A stretch of DNA of 64,000 nt from Cryobacterium sp. N22 (GCF_002929555.1 NZ_PJJP01000023.1:1-64000), one strand, 5' to 3'. Counted from the stretch's first letter, positions 1-9,361 are shown. Made by a program: numbers and translations. Notes: generated from the sequence alone by a model not told the origin.

Positions 1-66
1 GAGCGCGGCGAGCGCGGCGAGCGCGGCGAGCGCGGCGAGCGCGGCGAAGGCGGCGAAGGCGGCGAG
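1..66. repeat. 9-bp GC-rich tandem repeat
   Basis: A tandem array of the 9-mer GAGCGCGGC (about five copies, then two GAAGGCGGC variants) opens the window. Read on the minus strand in one frame it gives Ala-Ala-Leu and Ala-Ala-Phe repeats, as a membrane helix would. It may therefore lie inside a gene that continues beyond the left edge. Confidence 0.75.
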
Positions 67-132
67 CGGATACCGGGCAGCGAGCAGGTGCGCGGGCGAC
101 GCGCCGCTGTGCGGGTGGCGCGCCACCCGCAC
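1..132 (-). CDS. possible partial membrane protein running off the left edge
   Basis: Reading leftward from a GTG at 132, one frame stays open to the window edge and becomes a strongly hydrophobic Ala/Leu/Phe stretch after about 20 residues, like a first membrane helix. A purine-rich GGGGAGGGC lies upstream on that strand. The proposed start lies inside a perfect 40-bp palindrome, which is unusual. The repeats also leave other frames open, so this is only a candidate and no family is recognised. Confidence 0.25.
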   Translation of the reverse strand, partial: MRVARHPHSGASPAHLLAARYPLAAFAAFAALAALAALAALAAL

Positions 133-140
133 AGCGGCGC
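101..140. repeat. perfect 40-bp palindrome
   Basis: Two 20-bp arms with no spacer are exact reverse complements, and the symmetry ends at 100/141. It lies about 70 bp beyond the stop of the GH3 gene. Possible roles are a terminator without a U tract, an operator, or a copy of an intergenic palindrome family like those elsewhere in this window. Confidence 0.85.
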
Positions 141-211
141 CCTCCCCGCATACCTCAAACCCGCCGACCTCGACGCTGCACCACCGGCGCCGCCGATCGA
201 GCTCCCCGCCG

Positions 212-2548
212 CTAGACCGGCACCGCCGCGGTCCCTCGGGCAACCTCCAGCACCCGCTCGTCCTGGCTCTGCACCAGGCGCCCATCCGCCACCGTCACGC
301 GGTGCACGGCGCCGGTGATGGTGATCCCCGCCACGGTCTGCTTGTCGGCGCAGGAGCCGCCGACCCACAGGTCCACCAGTCCCGGCTCGACGATGCGCTC
401 GTGGCGGAGGCCGGTGAATGCCAGCCGGGCCGTCGGAACCGCGAAGCGCACCACGGCCTCCTCGCCGGGCTCAAGCGTGACCCGGTGGTAGCCGAGCAGC
501 TGCGCGACCGGCCGGGTGATGCTGGCGTGCACATCCCGCGCATAGAGCTGCACGAGGTCGGTGCCGGCCCGGTCGCCGGTGTTGCGGATGCGCACACTCG
601 CCGAGAACGTGCCGCCGGCCGCGACCTCGGCGTCGGCCACCAGAGCGGTGCGCTCGAAGGTGGTGTAGCTCAGCCCGTGCCCGAACGGCAGCACCGGGGT
701 GCTGTCCACGCTGGTCACGTCAGACGGACCCCCCAGGATCGGGTGCAGATAACTGTAGGGCTGCGCACCGGCGGACCTGGGCAGTGACACGGGCAGGTGC
801 CCGGTGGGCGAGACCGCCCCGGACAGCACCGAGGCGATCGCAACGCCGCCCTCTTCGCCGGGGAAGAACGCCTGCAGCACCGCCGCGGGCGCGTGCGGGC
901 CGTCGATGGCCCACGCCACGGCGTACGGCCGGCCCGTCATCAGCACCATGACCACGGGGGTACCCGTCGCCACCAGGGCCTCCACGAGCTGACGTTGCAC
1001 GCCGGGGAGCTCGAGGCTCTCCACGTCGTTGCCCTCGCCCACGGTGCCGCGGCCGAACAGGCCGGCCCGGTCGCCCACGACGACCACGGCCACGTCGGCG
1101 GCGCGGGCCGTCTCGACGGCGGCGGCGATCGCGGAGTCATCAGACCCCTCCACCTCGCAGCCAGGGGCGAACACGATCTCCGCCGAGGGGAACTCCTGCT
1201 GGAGTGCCTCCAGCACGGTGGGCATGGCCAGGTCCGCCGGCACGTCCGGGTGGTGGGCGAGCACGTGGTTCACGAACGAGTAGCAGCCCATCAGGGCCTC
1301 GGTCGAGTCGGCGTTCGGGCCCAGCACCGCGATGGTGGCTGGGCCCCGCGCGGCGGCGCCCAGGAGCGGAAGGACCCCGTCGTTGGTCAGCAGGATCAGC
1401 GATTCCTCGGCCAGAACACGCGCCACCCTCCGGTGCTCGGGCGAGTCGAGGTCGATCTCGGTGGGCGCCATGGTGAAGGTCTCGTCGAGCAGGCCCAGGT
1501 CCTCCTTTTGGGAGAGCACCCGCAGCACGGCCCGGTCGATGAGCGCCTCATCGGTCAGCCCGGCCCGCACCCGCTCGGCCAGGGGGGCGAGGAAGGCGTC
1601 GCCGGTGGGCAGCTCCACATCGATCCCGGCGACCAGGGCGAGTTCGGCGGCCTCGCCACGGTCAGCGGCGACGGCGTGCATCAGCTGCAGGAACGCCACC
1701 GAGAAGTAGTCGGAGACGACAACACCGTCAAAGCCCCACCGGTCGCGGAGGATCTCGGTGAGGTACTCCGGGGTGGCGCCGACGGGTGCGCCGTCGATCT
1801 CGGCGTACGAGTTCATCACCGACCGCACCCCGCCGTCGAGCACCGCCATCTCGAACGGGGGCAGGAACACGTCGTTGATCTCCCGCATCCCGGCGTGCAC
1901 CGGAGCGTGGTTCCGGCCGGCCTGCGTGGCCGAATAACCCACGAAGTGCTTGAGGGTCGCGTGCACCCCGGCCGACTGCAGGCCGGTGACGTAGGCGGTG
2001 CCGATGGTCCCCACCACATAGGGATCTTCCGCGATGCACTCGTCGACCCGGCCCCAGCGCGGATCCCGGATCACGTCGAGCACCGGGGCGAGACCCTGGT
2101 GGATGCCGAGCTGCTTCATCGAGCCGCCGATCAACCTGCCCATCTCCTCCACCAGGGCGGGATCGAAGGCGGCCCCCCAGGCGAGCGGGGTGGGGAAGGT
2201 CGCGGCCTTCCACGCCGCCAGCCCGGTCAGGCACTCCTCGTGCACGATGGCCGGGATGCCGAGCCTGGTCTCTCCGGTGAGACGACGCTGCTCCGCCCAG
2301 AGCCACTCGGCCCGTTCCACGGGATCGACCGGCCGGGTGCCGTACACCCGGGTGAGGTGGCCGAGCCCGTGCAGCGTCGCCTCGTCGTACTTAGTCGAGG
2401 TGGCCATCTCACCGGCCAGGGGGGCGACAACCTCGCCGCCCTGGTCGACCCAATAGCCCACGAGCTGGGCGAGCTTCTCTTCGAGGGTCATCCGGGCGTG
2501 CAGGTCGCGCACCCGTTCGGAGGTCTCAGGCAATTCTGGGTAGGTCAC
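212..2548 (-). CDS. glycoside hydrolase family 3 beta-glycosidase
   Basis: A 778-residue enzyme with GH3 architecture: N-terminal TIM-barrel, C-terminal alpha/beta domain and a fibronectin-III-like tail. The catalytic Asp lies in the segment GFDGVVVSDYF, and KHFVGYSA is the usual GH3 substrate loop. No signal peptide is seen, so it probably acts in the cytoplasm on oligosaccharides imported by the transporter encoded just upstream. GTG at 2548 is preferred because an AGAGAGAG purine run precedes it and homology starts there; a longer Arg-rich upstream reading is unlikely. Beta-glucosidase versus beta-xylosidase cannot be decided from sequence. It is the last gene of an operon with the binding protein and two permeases. 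Confidence 0.9.
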   Translation of the reverse strand: MTYPELPETSERVRDLHARMTLEEKLAQLVGYWVDQGGEVVAPLAGEMATSTKYDEATLHGLGHLTRVYGTRPVDPVERAEWLWAEQRRLTGETRLGIPAIVHEECLTGLAAWKAATFPTPLAWGAAFDPALVEEMGRLIGGSMKQLGIHQGLAPVLDVIRDPRWGRVDECIAEDPYVVGTIGTAYVTGLQSAGVHATLKHFVGYSATQAGRNHAPVHAGMREINDVFLPPFEMAVLDGGVRSVMNSYAEIDGAPVGATPEYLTEILRDRWGFDGVVVSDYFSVAFLQLMHAVAADRGEAAELALVAGIDVELPTGDAFLAPLAERVRAGLTDEALIDRAVLRVLSQKEDLGLLDETFTMAPTEIDLDSPEHRRVARVLAEESLILLTNDGVLPLLGAAARGPATIAVLGPNADSTEALMGCYSFVNHVLAHHPDVPADLAMPTVLEALQQEFPSAEIVFAPGCEVEGSDDSAIAAAVETARAADVAVVVVGDRAGLFGRGTVGEGNDVESLELPGVQRQLVEALVATGTPVVMVLMTGRPYAVAWAIDGPHAPAAVLQAFFPGEEGGVAIASVLSGAVSPTGHLPVSLPRSAGAQPYSYLHPILGGPSDVTSVDSTPVLPFGHGLSYTTFERTALVADAEVAAGGTFSASVRIRNTGDRAGTDLVQLYARDVHASITRPVAQLLGYHRVTLEPGEEAVVRFAVPTARLAFTGLRHERIVEPGLVDLWVGGSCADKQTVAGITITGAVHRVTVADGRLVQSQDERVLEVARGTAAVPV

Positions 2549-2611
2549 TTTCGATCTCTCTCTACTTCTTCTACGTCGACGAATCAGGCTGCGCACTTCG
2601 CGAGCAGCCGA

Positions 2612-3496
2612 TCAACCCTTGACCGCGCCGGTCAGCCCGCCGACGATGCGGCGTTCGAACAGCGCGAAGAACACCAGCGCGGGAATCATGGACAGCGACG
2701 TGAAGGCCAGAACCTTCGCGGTGTCCACCGAGTACTGCGAGGCAAACGACGCCACGCCCAACGGCAGCGTGAACACTGAGTCGTTGTTGAGGATGAACAG
2801 CGGCAGCAGGTAGCTGTTCCAGCTGGCGATGAACGCCAGGATGCCCACGGTGATCACCCCGGGCATCGCCAGCGGCACGATCATCCGCCAGAAGAAGCCC
2901 AGCCGGCTGCAGCCGTCGATGAAGGCCGCCTCCTGGATCTCATCCGGGATGGCCCGCAGGAACGGCACCAGGATGATGATGGTCGTCGGCAGCGCAAACG
3001 CGATCTGCGGCAGGATGACACCGCCGAGCGAGTTCATCAGCCCCAGGTTCTTCACCACCAGGTACAGCGGGGTGATGGCAACGGTCATGGGGAACATCAG
3101 TCCGGCGGCGAACATGGCGTAGAGGATGCCGCGGCCGCGGAACGAGTACCGGGCCAGCACGTAGCTGGCCATCAGCCCGAGCAGCACCACGCCGAAGGTC
3201 GTGGCGAGCCCGGCGATCAGCGAGTTGCCCACCAGCCGCCAGAAGGTGCCGCCGGTCAGCACGTCGAGGTAGTTGCCGATGTTCCACACGCTCGGCCAGC
3301 CGGCCGGGTCGGTGGTGATCTGGGCGTTGGTGCGGAATCCGCCGATGATGATGAACAGCACCGGGGCCAGCATCAGGGCGATCACCAGAACGGCGACAAC
3401 GTAGGCGACGGGGGTTCCCCAGCGCCGGGTCGCCTTGATCGGTGCCGGCGGGTTGGCCGGCGGCAGGGCCACAGCGGGCGTCGTGATGAGCGTCAT
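2612..3496 (-). CDS. carbohydrate ABC transporter permease (MalG-type)
   Basis: A 294-residue inner-membrane permease with about six hydrophobic helices. The EAA loop that contacts the ATPase is visible (EAAFIDGCSRLGFFWRMIVP). It forms the transmembrane channel with the preceding MalF-type protein. Its ATG overlaps the stop of that gene by 4 bp, which implies translational coupling. The C-terminal FFALFERRIVGGLTGAVKG is typical of MalG-type subunits. Confidence 0.93.
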   Translation of the reverse strand: MTLITTPAVALPPANPPAPIKATRRWGTPVAYVVAVLVIALMLAPVLFIIIGGFRTNAQITTDPAGWPSVWNIGNYLDVLTGGTFWRLVGNSLIAGLATTFGVVLLGLMASYVLARYSFRGRGILYAMFAAGLMFPMTVAITPLYLVVKNLGLMNSLGGVILPQIAFALPTTIIILVPFLRAIPDEIQEAAFIDGCSRLGFFWRMIVPLAMPGVITVGILAFIASWNSYLLPLFILNNDSVFTLPLGVASFASQYSVDTAKVLAFTSLSMIPALVFFALFERRIVGGLTGAVKG

Positions 3497-4506
3497 TTGC
3501 TCGTCCCCTTGTCAGTGATTGCACCCTCGGTGTCCCGGCGCAGCACGTAGCGCTGGTACACCAGCGCGACCACAAGCGAGATCAGGAAGAGCACGACGGC
3601 CACGGCGTTTCCGTAGCCGTAGTTGCCGGAATCACGGCCGTTGGCAACGAGGTAGGTCGCCATGGTCGAGGTGCCCGCGATGGACGAGATGTACTGGCCC
3701 CAGATGATGTAGACGAGGTCGAAGAGCTGCAGGGCGCCGATGATCGACAGGAACGCCCAGATGCGCAACGTGGGCGCCAACAGCGGCAGCGTGATGTGCC
3801 GCTGGATCTGCCAGAAGGACGCACCGTCGATGGCGGCGGCCTCCGGCAACTCCTCCGGGATGCCCTGCAGACCGGCGAGGAAGAGGATGACGGCGAAGCC
3901 GACGTACTTCCAGGTGATGATCACCATCAGGGTCCAGATGGCGATGTCCGGGTTGGACAACCATTCCTGGGTGAAAGCGCCCAGTCCGACCTTCTCCAGG
4001 AGCCCGTTGACCGCGCCGTTGGACTGCAGCATCAGGCTCCAGCCGGTACCGACGACAACCTCGGAGATGACGTAGGGCACGAAGATGAGCACCCGGATGA
4101 GGGACTGCCCGCGGAGTTTCCGGTTCAGGAGCAGCGCGAGGAGGATCGCGACGGGCCCCTGGAGCACCAGCGAGAGAACGACGATGATGCCGTTGTGGCT
4201 GAGGGCTTCCTGGAAGGTGGGGTCCTGGATGATCGTGATGTAGTTGCGGAACCCGACGAAGTCGGTGGGCGGACCGTAGCCCTGCCAGCTGAAGAAGCCG
4301 TAGTAGGCCGCCATCACGACGGGGAAGATCACGAAGCCGAGGAAGACGATCAGGGCCGGACCGACAAGGACCGCGATCTCGACCTTGGCCGCCAGGGGCG
4401 TGCGGCGGCGGCGCCGCACGGGCGGGGCCACGGGCGTGGTGCCCCTGGCCCCGCCGTTCGCGAGATCCACCTCTAATCGCGTCGGAGTGCTCTCGCGAAC
4501 TGACAT
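3493..4506 (-). CDS. carbohydrate ABC transporter permease (MalF-type)
   Basis: A 337-residue partner permease with an EAA loop (EAAAIDGASFWQIQRHITLP) and a basic cytoplasmic N-terminus before the first helix. It has no large periplasmic insertion, unlike the MalF protein at 10281-11906. It sits between the binding-protein gene and the MalG-type gene, overlapping the latter by 4 bp. The sugar is unknown; the linked GH3 enzyme suggests beta-linked oligosaccharides. Confidence 0.93.
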   Translation of the reverse strand: MSVRESTPTRLEVDLANGGARGTTPVAPPVRRRRRTPLAAKVEIAVLVGPALIVFLGFVIFPVVMAAYYGFFSWQGYGPPTDFVGFRNYITIIQDPTFQEALSHNGIIVVLSLVLQGPVAILLALLLNRKLRGQSLIRVLIFVPYVISEVVVGTGWSLMLQSNGAVNGLLEKVGLGAFTQEWLSNPDIAIWTLMVIITWKYVGFAVILFLAGLQGIPEELPEAAAIDGASFWQIQRHITLPLLAPTLRIWAFLSIIGALQLFDLVYIIWGQYISSIAGTSTMATYLVANGRDSGNYGYGNAVAVVLFLISLVVALVYQRYVLRRDTEGAITDKGTSK

Positions 4507-4515
4507 GAGTGGTGC

Positions 4516-5820
4516 CTAGGCCTTCTTGGCCGCGTCGTTGACGGCCTGGATCAGCTGCTCCGGGCTGCCCTTGCCGGCAAGCAGGTCGACCACGCCGACG
4601 TTCAGCGCGTTTCCGACGTTCTGGCCGTAGACGGTGTCCAACCACTGCGAGACGTACGGGGCCGCGTTGTAGGCCGCGATGATCTCCTGCAGGTAGGGCT
4701 CGGTGACCGCTTCCTGCGCCACGGTGTTCACCGGCGGGGCGTTGAAGGCCGCGTAGTAGTCCTTCTGCACGTCTGAGCTGCCGATGTAGTTGAGGAAGTC
4801 CAGGCATGCCGCCGGAGCGTCGACCGAGCAGGAGTAACCGTCAACGCCGCCGAGGATCGAGCCGGGCTCGCCCTCGCCACCCTCGATCTCGGGGAACGCG
4901 AACCAGGACAGGTCGGCCAGCGGCTTCTCATCCGGGGTCAGGGAGGCGATGACGCCGGGGTTCCACGCGCCCATCAGTTCCATGGCGGCCTGGTGGTTGG
5001 CCACGAGGCCGGCGGAGCTGCCGGCGCCCTGCTGGGCGGCGGTGGTCAGGAAGCCCTGGTTGTAGGGCTCGGTGGCGGCGAAGCTCTCGAGGTCTTCACC
5101 GGCCTTGATCCAGCAGTCATCCGAGAAGTCCTTGGTGTCCGCGGCCTCGGCCAGGACATCGGGGCTGCATTCGCGCAGTGCGAAGAAGTAGAACCAGTGC
5201 GCGGCGGGCCAGGCGTCCTTGGCGCCGAGCGCGATCGGGGCCACTCCGGTGGTCTTGAGCTTCTCGACGGCAGTCTCGAGGTCGCCGATGGTGGCGGGCG
5301 TCTCGGTGATACCCGCGGCGTCGAAGAGGTCCTGGCTGTAGAAGATGCCGCCGGGGAGCACGGCCACCGGCATCGCGTAGACCTTGTCTTCGAGGCTGTT
5401 GGCGATAAAGGAGCCCTCGGGGATCTCTTCACGCACCTGGTCTGAGATGCCGTCGGTGATGTCCATCAGCTGGCCGGCCGCGACCATGGCGGCCATCTTG
5501 CCGCCGCCGCGCTGCAGGAAGATGTCGGGTGCGTCGCCGGAGTTCAGTGCGGTCTGGAGCTTGCCGTCCAGGTCTTCGTTCTGGATTGCCTGCACGTCGA
5601 TGGTGACGCCGGGGTTGTCCGCCTCGAAGTCCGCGACGGTCTTGTCCCAGAATTCCTGGCCGGGCCCGGTGGTGGAGTTCTGCCAGAGGCTCATCGTGAC
5701 GTCGCCGCCAGAGGACCCTTCACTCGAATCGGCGCTGCAGGCGGTGAGGCCCAGGGCGCTGAGGCCCAGGACCATCGTTCCCGCGAAGATTCTCTTCGCC
5801 GTGGTGTGGTTCACCTTCAT
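4516..5820 (-). CDS. extracellular sugar-binding lipoprotein of an ABC transporter
   Basis: A 434-residue family 1 solute-binding protein. It begins with a signal peptide and a lipobox (GLTAC), so it should be lipid-anchored outside the membrane and deliver sugar to the two permeases encoded next. AAAAGG precedes the ATG at a normal distance. It is the first gene of a four-gene operon, divergent from a LacI gene, with a palindromic operator-like site in between. No ATPase gene follows, so the complex probably uses a shared MsiK/MsmK-type ATPase encoded elsewhere. Confidence 0.94.
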   Translation of the reverse strand: MKVNHTTAKRIFAGTMVLGLSALGLTACSADSSEGSSGGDVTMSLWQNSTTGPGQEFWDKTVADFEADNPGVTIDVQAIQNEDLDGKLQTALNSGDAPDIFLQRGGGKMAAMVAAGQLMDITDGISDQVREEIPEGSFIANSLEDKVYAMPVAVLPGGIFYSQDLFDAAGITETPATIGDLETAVEKLKTTGVAPIALGAKDAWPAAHWFYFFALRECSPDVLAEAADTKDFSDDCWIKAGEDLESFAATEPYNQGFLTTAAQQGAGSSAGLVANHQAAMELMGAWNPGVIASLTPDEKPLADLSWFAFPEIEGGEGEPGSILGGVDGYSCSVDAPAACLDFLNYIGSSDVQKDYYAAFNAPPVNTVAQEAVTEPYLQEIIAAYNAAPYVSQWLDTVYGQNVGNALNVGVVDLLAGKGSPEQLIQAVNDAAKKA

Positions 5821-5978
5821 TGGTTCAACCTTTTCTCTTCATTGAGGGACACCATCGGTCGTCGATGGTCTTGGTGTAGAGCCGCGCCGTGACGGGCTGC
5901 TGTTCGGTCCGGGCTCCGACAGGGCTGCTGAGGCGGCGTCCGGATTGCATCAGTGTCACAGCGGGAAAAAGAAGTGTC

Positions 5979-5992
5979 AAACGTTTTCGAAA
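5979..5992. promoter_or_regulatory. LacI-type operator-like palindrome
   Basis: Two overlapping perfect 8-bp palindromes, AAACGTTT (5979-5986) and TTTCGAAA (5985-5992), lie in the divergent region about 30 bp before the LacI start. LacI-family operators are commonly A/T-flanked palindromes centred on CG. The site could control both the regulator and the divergent sugar operon. Confidence 0.6.
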
Positions 5993-6021
5993 TCAGTTTC
6001 CATGTCGCCTATGCTGAACCC

Positions 6022-7023
6022 ATGACCCCCCGTGCCACGATCCACGATGTCGCCGCCGCCGCCGGTGTTTCGGTGGCGACGGTCTCCAAGGCCGTGAACG
6101 GCCGGTACGGCATTTCGGCCGCGACCACGGCCAGGGTGCTCGACGTGGTGCAGCAGCTGGGTTACGAGTCGAGCCTCGTGGCCAGCAGCATGCGGTCGCG
6201 CCGCACCAGCGTCATCGGCATCCTGGTGGCGGATTTTGAGCCGTTCAGCGCCGAGATCCTCAAAGGCGTCGGCGTCGCGCTGGCAGATTCGCGCTACGAC
6301 CTGCTCGCCTACAGCGGCTCCCGGCAGCGGGAGACCAACGGGTGGGAGAGGCGTTCCCTGAGCCGGCTCAGCGGCACGCTGATCGACGGGGCGATCATGG
6401 TCACGCCGACGGTCGACACCACGTCGACGGAAATCCCCGTCGTGGCCATCGACCCGCACACCGGCCGGGCCGACCTTCCCACCGTGGAGTCGGACAGTTT
6501 CGGCGGCGCCCTGCAGGCCACCCGCTACCTGATCGAGCTCGGCCATCGCCGGATCGGTTTCCTGGCGGGCCGGCCGGACCTGCGCAGCGCCACCCTCAGA
6601 GAGGCCGGCTACCGCCAGGCCCTGGCGGATGCCGGCATCCAGTTCAACCCCGCCCTGGTGCGGGTCGGCCTGTACAAGCGCGAGACGGCCAAGGCGCCCG
6701 CCGCGTCGCTGCTGTCGATGACGGATCGCCCGACGGCGGTGTTCGCCGCGAATGACCTGTCGGCGATCGCGATCATCCAGGTCGCCGCGGAGCTCGGCCT
6801 CGAGGTGCCCGGCGACCTCTCGGTGATCGGCTTCGACGACATCCCCGAGGCGTCCCAGATGAACCCGGCGCTCACCACAATCCGCCAGCCCATGAAAAAA
6901 CTCGGCGCCACCGCGGCCGGGATGCTCGTGTCGCTGCTGAACGGCGAGACGCTGCCGCAGAACCACATCCGGCTGCCGACCGGGCTCGTGCGCCGGGCGA
7001 CGACCGCGCCGCCGCACATCTGA
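6022..7023 (+). CDS. LacI-family transcriptional regulator
   Basis: A 333-residue repressor. The N-terminal helix-turn-helix TIHDVAAAAGVSVATVSKAV is followed by the LacI hinge and a periplasmic-binding-protein-like sensor domain (GHRRIGFLAGRPDLR; DLSVIGFDDIPEA). ATG at 6022 puts the HTH at its normal position; an upstream in-frame reading would add about 23 residues and overlap the likely operator. It is divergent from the ABC/GH3 operon and is the obvious candidate for its sugar-responsive repressor. Confidence 0.93.
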   Translation: MTPRATIHDVAAAAGVSVATVSKAVNGRYGISAATTARVLDVVQQLGYESSLVASSMRSRRTSVIGILVADFEPFSAEILKGVGVALADSRYDLLAYSGSRQRETNGWERRSLSRLSGTLIDGAIMVTPTVDTTSTEIPVVAIDPHTGRADLPTVESDSFGGALQATRYLIELGHRRIGFLAGRPDLRSATLREAGYRQALADAGIQFNPALVRVGLYKRETAKAPAASLLSMTDRPTAVFAANDLSAIAIIQVAAELGLEVPGDLSVIGFDDIPEASQMNPALTTIRQPMKKLGATAAGMLVSLLNGETLPQNHIRLPTGLVRRATTAPPHI

Positions 7024-7029
7024 CGGGAT

Positions 7030-7122
7030 GCATAACTCCTGCAGATTCCTGCCGGCGCGGCGAACGTCCGCGTGATTCCGGCATCCGCTGCCCGCGGCCG
7101 AAGCCAATTGCAGGAGTTATGC
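7030..7122. repeat. long-spaced inverted repeat after lacI
   Basis: Arms GCATAACTCCTGCA (7030-7043) and its exact complement (7109-7122) flank 65 bp. They begin 7 bp after the LacI stop codon, and the tRNA transcript converges from the right. The element is probably a terminator or an intergenic mobile palindrome. Confidence 0.7.
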
Positions 7123-7154
7123 AATCTGCGGCGGCGGATGTGGCGGCGCGGGGC

Positions 7155-7192
7155 AAAGAAAAAGGCCCGAAGCTTCAGTAGAAGTCCGGGCC
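7155..7192 (-). terminator. intrinsic terminator of the tRNA-Thr/tRNA-Met transcript
   Basis: On the minus strand, stem GGCCCG/CGGGCC (7192-7187 with 7169-7164) is followed directly by TTTTTCTTT. It lies six bases after the tRNA-Met 3' end, as expected for Rho-independent termination. Confidence 0.85.
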
Positions 7193-7197
7193 GTGTG

Positions 7198-7271
7198 TAG
7201 CGGGAGCGGGAATTGAACCCGCGACACCACGATTATGAGCCGTGTGCTCTAACCAACTGAGCTACCCCGCC
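7198..7271 (-). tRNA. tRNA-Met (anticodon CAU)
   Basis: A 74-nt cloverleaf: acceptor GGCGGGG/TCCCGCT with a terminal G-U pair, D arm TAGCTCAGTTGGTTAGAGC, anticodon loop CTCATAA (CAU) and T loop TTCAATT. CCA is not encoded. The terminal G-U pair and the general D arm fit an elongator tRNA rather than initiator. The same anticodon can serve Ile after lysidine modification, and this was not resolved. Confidence 0.92.
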
Positions 7272-7302
7272 TTAGACCTTCAGAGCCTAGCTCTCAAGCC
7301 TG

Positions 7303-7374
<72 letters not shown>

Positions 7375-7427
7375 AAAACCTCAAACATCTGAAGCTGAAC
7401 CGTGCTTTTGGCAACCGGTAAACATTA

Positions 7428-9353
7428 TCACCTCGCGAGACCCGTCGGTGACACAGGCGGGCCATCCGGGGCAATTATGACGCCGGGCAGCACCCAGGCC
7501 GTGAAGGATGCGCCGGTGGCGACCAACCGCAGACCCGTGTCGGACATCGTGCAGCCGGCCGTTCCGGCCTCGGGCCGCAGCTCGCCGACGAGGCCGCCGA
7601 CCGGTAGCGCCCAGCCCGGCAGGGTCACCTCGGCGGCGGCGCGGGTCGCCAGCAGCAGCACCGACTCCTGCTCGGTCTCCCGCACGTACACGAGCGCATC
7701 CTCACCCACGTGCAGCCAGCGCAGTCCGCCCGTGCTGAGCGCCTCGTGGGCGCGGCGCAGGCCGATCAGGGTCGAGTACAGGTCGATGGTCGCGGCGACG
7801 TCGGGTTCGGCAGCGCTCGGCCACGGCATCGGGGTGCGGGAGTGTTCGCCGTCGACGCCGGCCAGGCCGAACTCGTCGCCGGCGAAGACCACCGGGATGC
7901 CCGGCAGGGTCACCGAGAGTCCCACGGCCACAGGCACCACCTCGGCGTCGGCGTGGGTGCGGAACCTGGCCGTGTCGTGGGTGTCGAGGGCGTTCATGGT
8001 GGCCAGCCGGGTGCGCCACGGGAATCCCGCCGCAAACCGGCTGTGCGCCCGGTGGAACTGCTCCCCGGTGTGCGCCGGGATGCTGCCCAGCGGCAATCCG
8101 AAGAACGACGGCACCGGGTCGGGCCGGCAGAGCCACGACCACAACGGCCGGGTGAAGTTGGCGTAGGTCATGGCGCCGTGCCAGGCGTCGCCCTGGAAGT
8201 CGCCGGAGGCGTCGTTGGTGAATTCTCCCAGCAGGATCGTGTCGGGGTTCACGTCGATCATGGTGCGGCGGATGGCCTGGCGCACCTCGGCGTTGAGGTC
8301 TTCGTCGCCGAGGCGGCCGGTCATGTTCGCCACATCGATGCGCCAGCCGTCCAGGCTGAATGGCGGCTTGAGCCATTTGGCCACCACCGAGTCGGGCCCG
8401 TCGATGAACCGGCGTCGGAGCTCGGCGGAGTTCCAGTTGAATTTAGGCAGCTCCGGCACCCCCAGCCAGGACTGGTAGGCGTGCTGCTCGGGGTCGAGCC
8501 AGTAGTAGAAGGCGCTCTCGGGAGCCGCCGGGCTGTGGTGCGCGGCCTGGAACCACTCGTGGCCGTGGCCGGAGTGGTTGGCGGTGAGGTCGCCGATCAC
8601 CCGGAACCCGCGGGCGTGCGCGGCCGTAACGAGCCGGATCAGCGCCGCGTCGCCGCCGAGAAGCGGGTCGACCTCGGTGAAGCTTGCCGCGTCGTAGCGG
8701 TGGTTGGAGCGGCCGGGGAACACCGGGGTGAGGTAGATCAGGTTCACGCCGAGGCGGTCGAGGTGGTCGAGGTGCTCCGAGATTCCGTCGAGGTCGCCCC
8801 CGTAGAACTGCTGCGAACGGCCCGGTGGGAGCTGCTCGACGTCGTCGCCCCATTCGGCGGGGATCACCCAGTCCGGCGCGTCACGGCCGGCGGCGGCGCT
8901 GGAGCGGGCGAACCTGTCGGGGAAGACCTGGTACATGACGCTGGTCGTCGCCCAGTCCGGCGGGGCCGGGTGGGCGACGAGCTTGAAGTCTTCGGAGTCG
9001 AGGGTCTCGATGTCGTGCAGCCCGCTCGCGTTCAGCCACCAGTGGCCGCCGTCGGCCATGCCGATCAGGAACCTGTAGCCGTGCACGGGGTTCTCCACCG
9101 TCAGCTCGGCGGCCCACCAGCCGTAGCCGTCGTCAGGCGCGTCGGCGCGCCCGAGCCGCCGGGCGTCGCCGAAGCGCGGTTCCCGGTCGGGGTTGGCCCG
9201 GGTGCGCACCGTCGCCACCTCGCCGAAGGCGTGCGGGATGCGCAGCCGCACGGTGACGGTGTCGCCGAGGGCCGGCGCCTGCGTCGAGACGTAGAGCGGG
9301 GAGCCGTCGTGGTGCGGGAGCAGATGGTGCGGGAGCGGGTGGTGCGGAAGCAT
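7428..9353 (-). CDS. GH13 alpha-amylase-family enzyme of the maltodextrin operon
   Basis: A 641-residue cytoplasmic enzyme. An N-terminal beta-sandwich of about 120 residues precedes the TIM barrel. GH13 motifs are visible: DLTANHSGHG, the nucleophile region GWRIDVANM, the acid/base region ILLGEF and the transition-state Asp in ALDTHDTARF. Architecture resembles cyclodextrinase/neopullulanase/maltogenic amylase enzymes. ATG at 9353 is 8 bp after the malG stop and fits the usual LPHHDGSPLYVS-type start, though no strong Shine-Dalgarno is seen. As last gene of the malEFG operon it probably degrades imported maltodextrins. Confidence 0.88.
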   Translation of the reverse strand: MLPHHPLPHHLLPHHDGSPLYVSTQAPALGDTVTVRLRIPHAFGEVATVRTRANPDREPRFGDARRLGRADAPDDGYGWWAAELTVENPVHGYRFLIGMADGGHWWLNASGLHDIETLDSEDFKLVAHPAPPDWATTSVMYQVFPDRFARSSAAAGRDAPDWVIPAEWGDDVEQLPPGRSQQFYGGDLDGISEHLDHLDRLGVNLIYLTPVFPGRSNHRYDAASFTEVDPLLGGDAALIRLVTAAHARGFRVIGDLTANHSGHGHEWFQAAHHSPAAPESAFYYWLDPEQHAYQSWLGVPELPKFNWNSAELRRRFIDGPDSVVAKWLKPPFSLDGWRIDVANMTGRLGDEDLNAEVRQAIRRTMIDVNPDTILLGEFTNDASGDFQGDAWHGAMTYANFTRPLWSWLCRPDPVPSFFGLPLGSIPAHTGEQFHRAHSRFAAGFPWRTRLATMNALDTHDTARFRTHADAEVVPVAVGLSVTLPGIPVVFAGDEFGLAGVDGEHSRTPMPWPSAAEPDVAATIDLYSTLIGLRRAHEALSTGGLRWLHVGEDALVYVRETEQESVLLLATRAAAEVTLPGWALPVGGLVGELRPEAGTAGCTMSDTGLRLVATGASFTAWVLPGVIIAPDGPPVSPTGLAR

Positions 9354-9361
9354 CGGGTTGG

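Noticed and set aside
797-2779. 660-residue plus-strand frame
   Set aside because: It is antisense to the GH3 gene, rich in His, Gly, Arg and Val, a typical shadow of high-GC coding DNA. The same applies to 7710-9473, 11982-13289 and 60988-62691.
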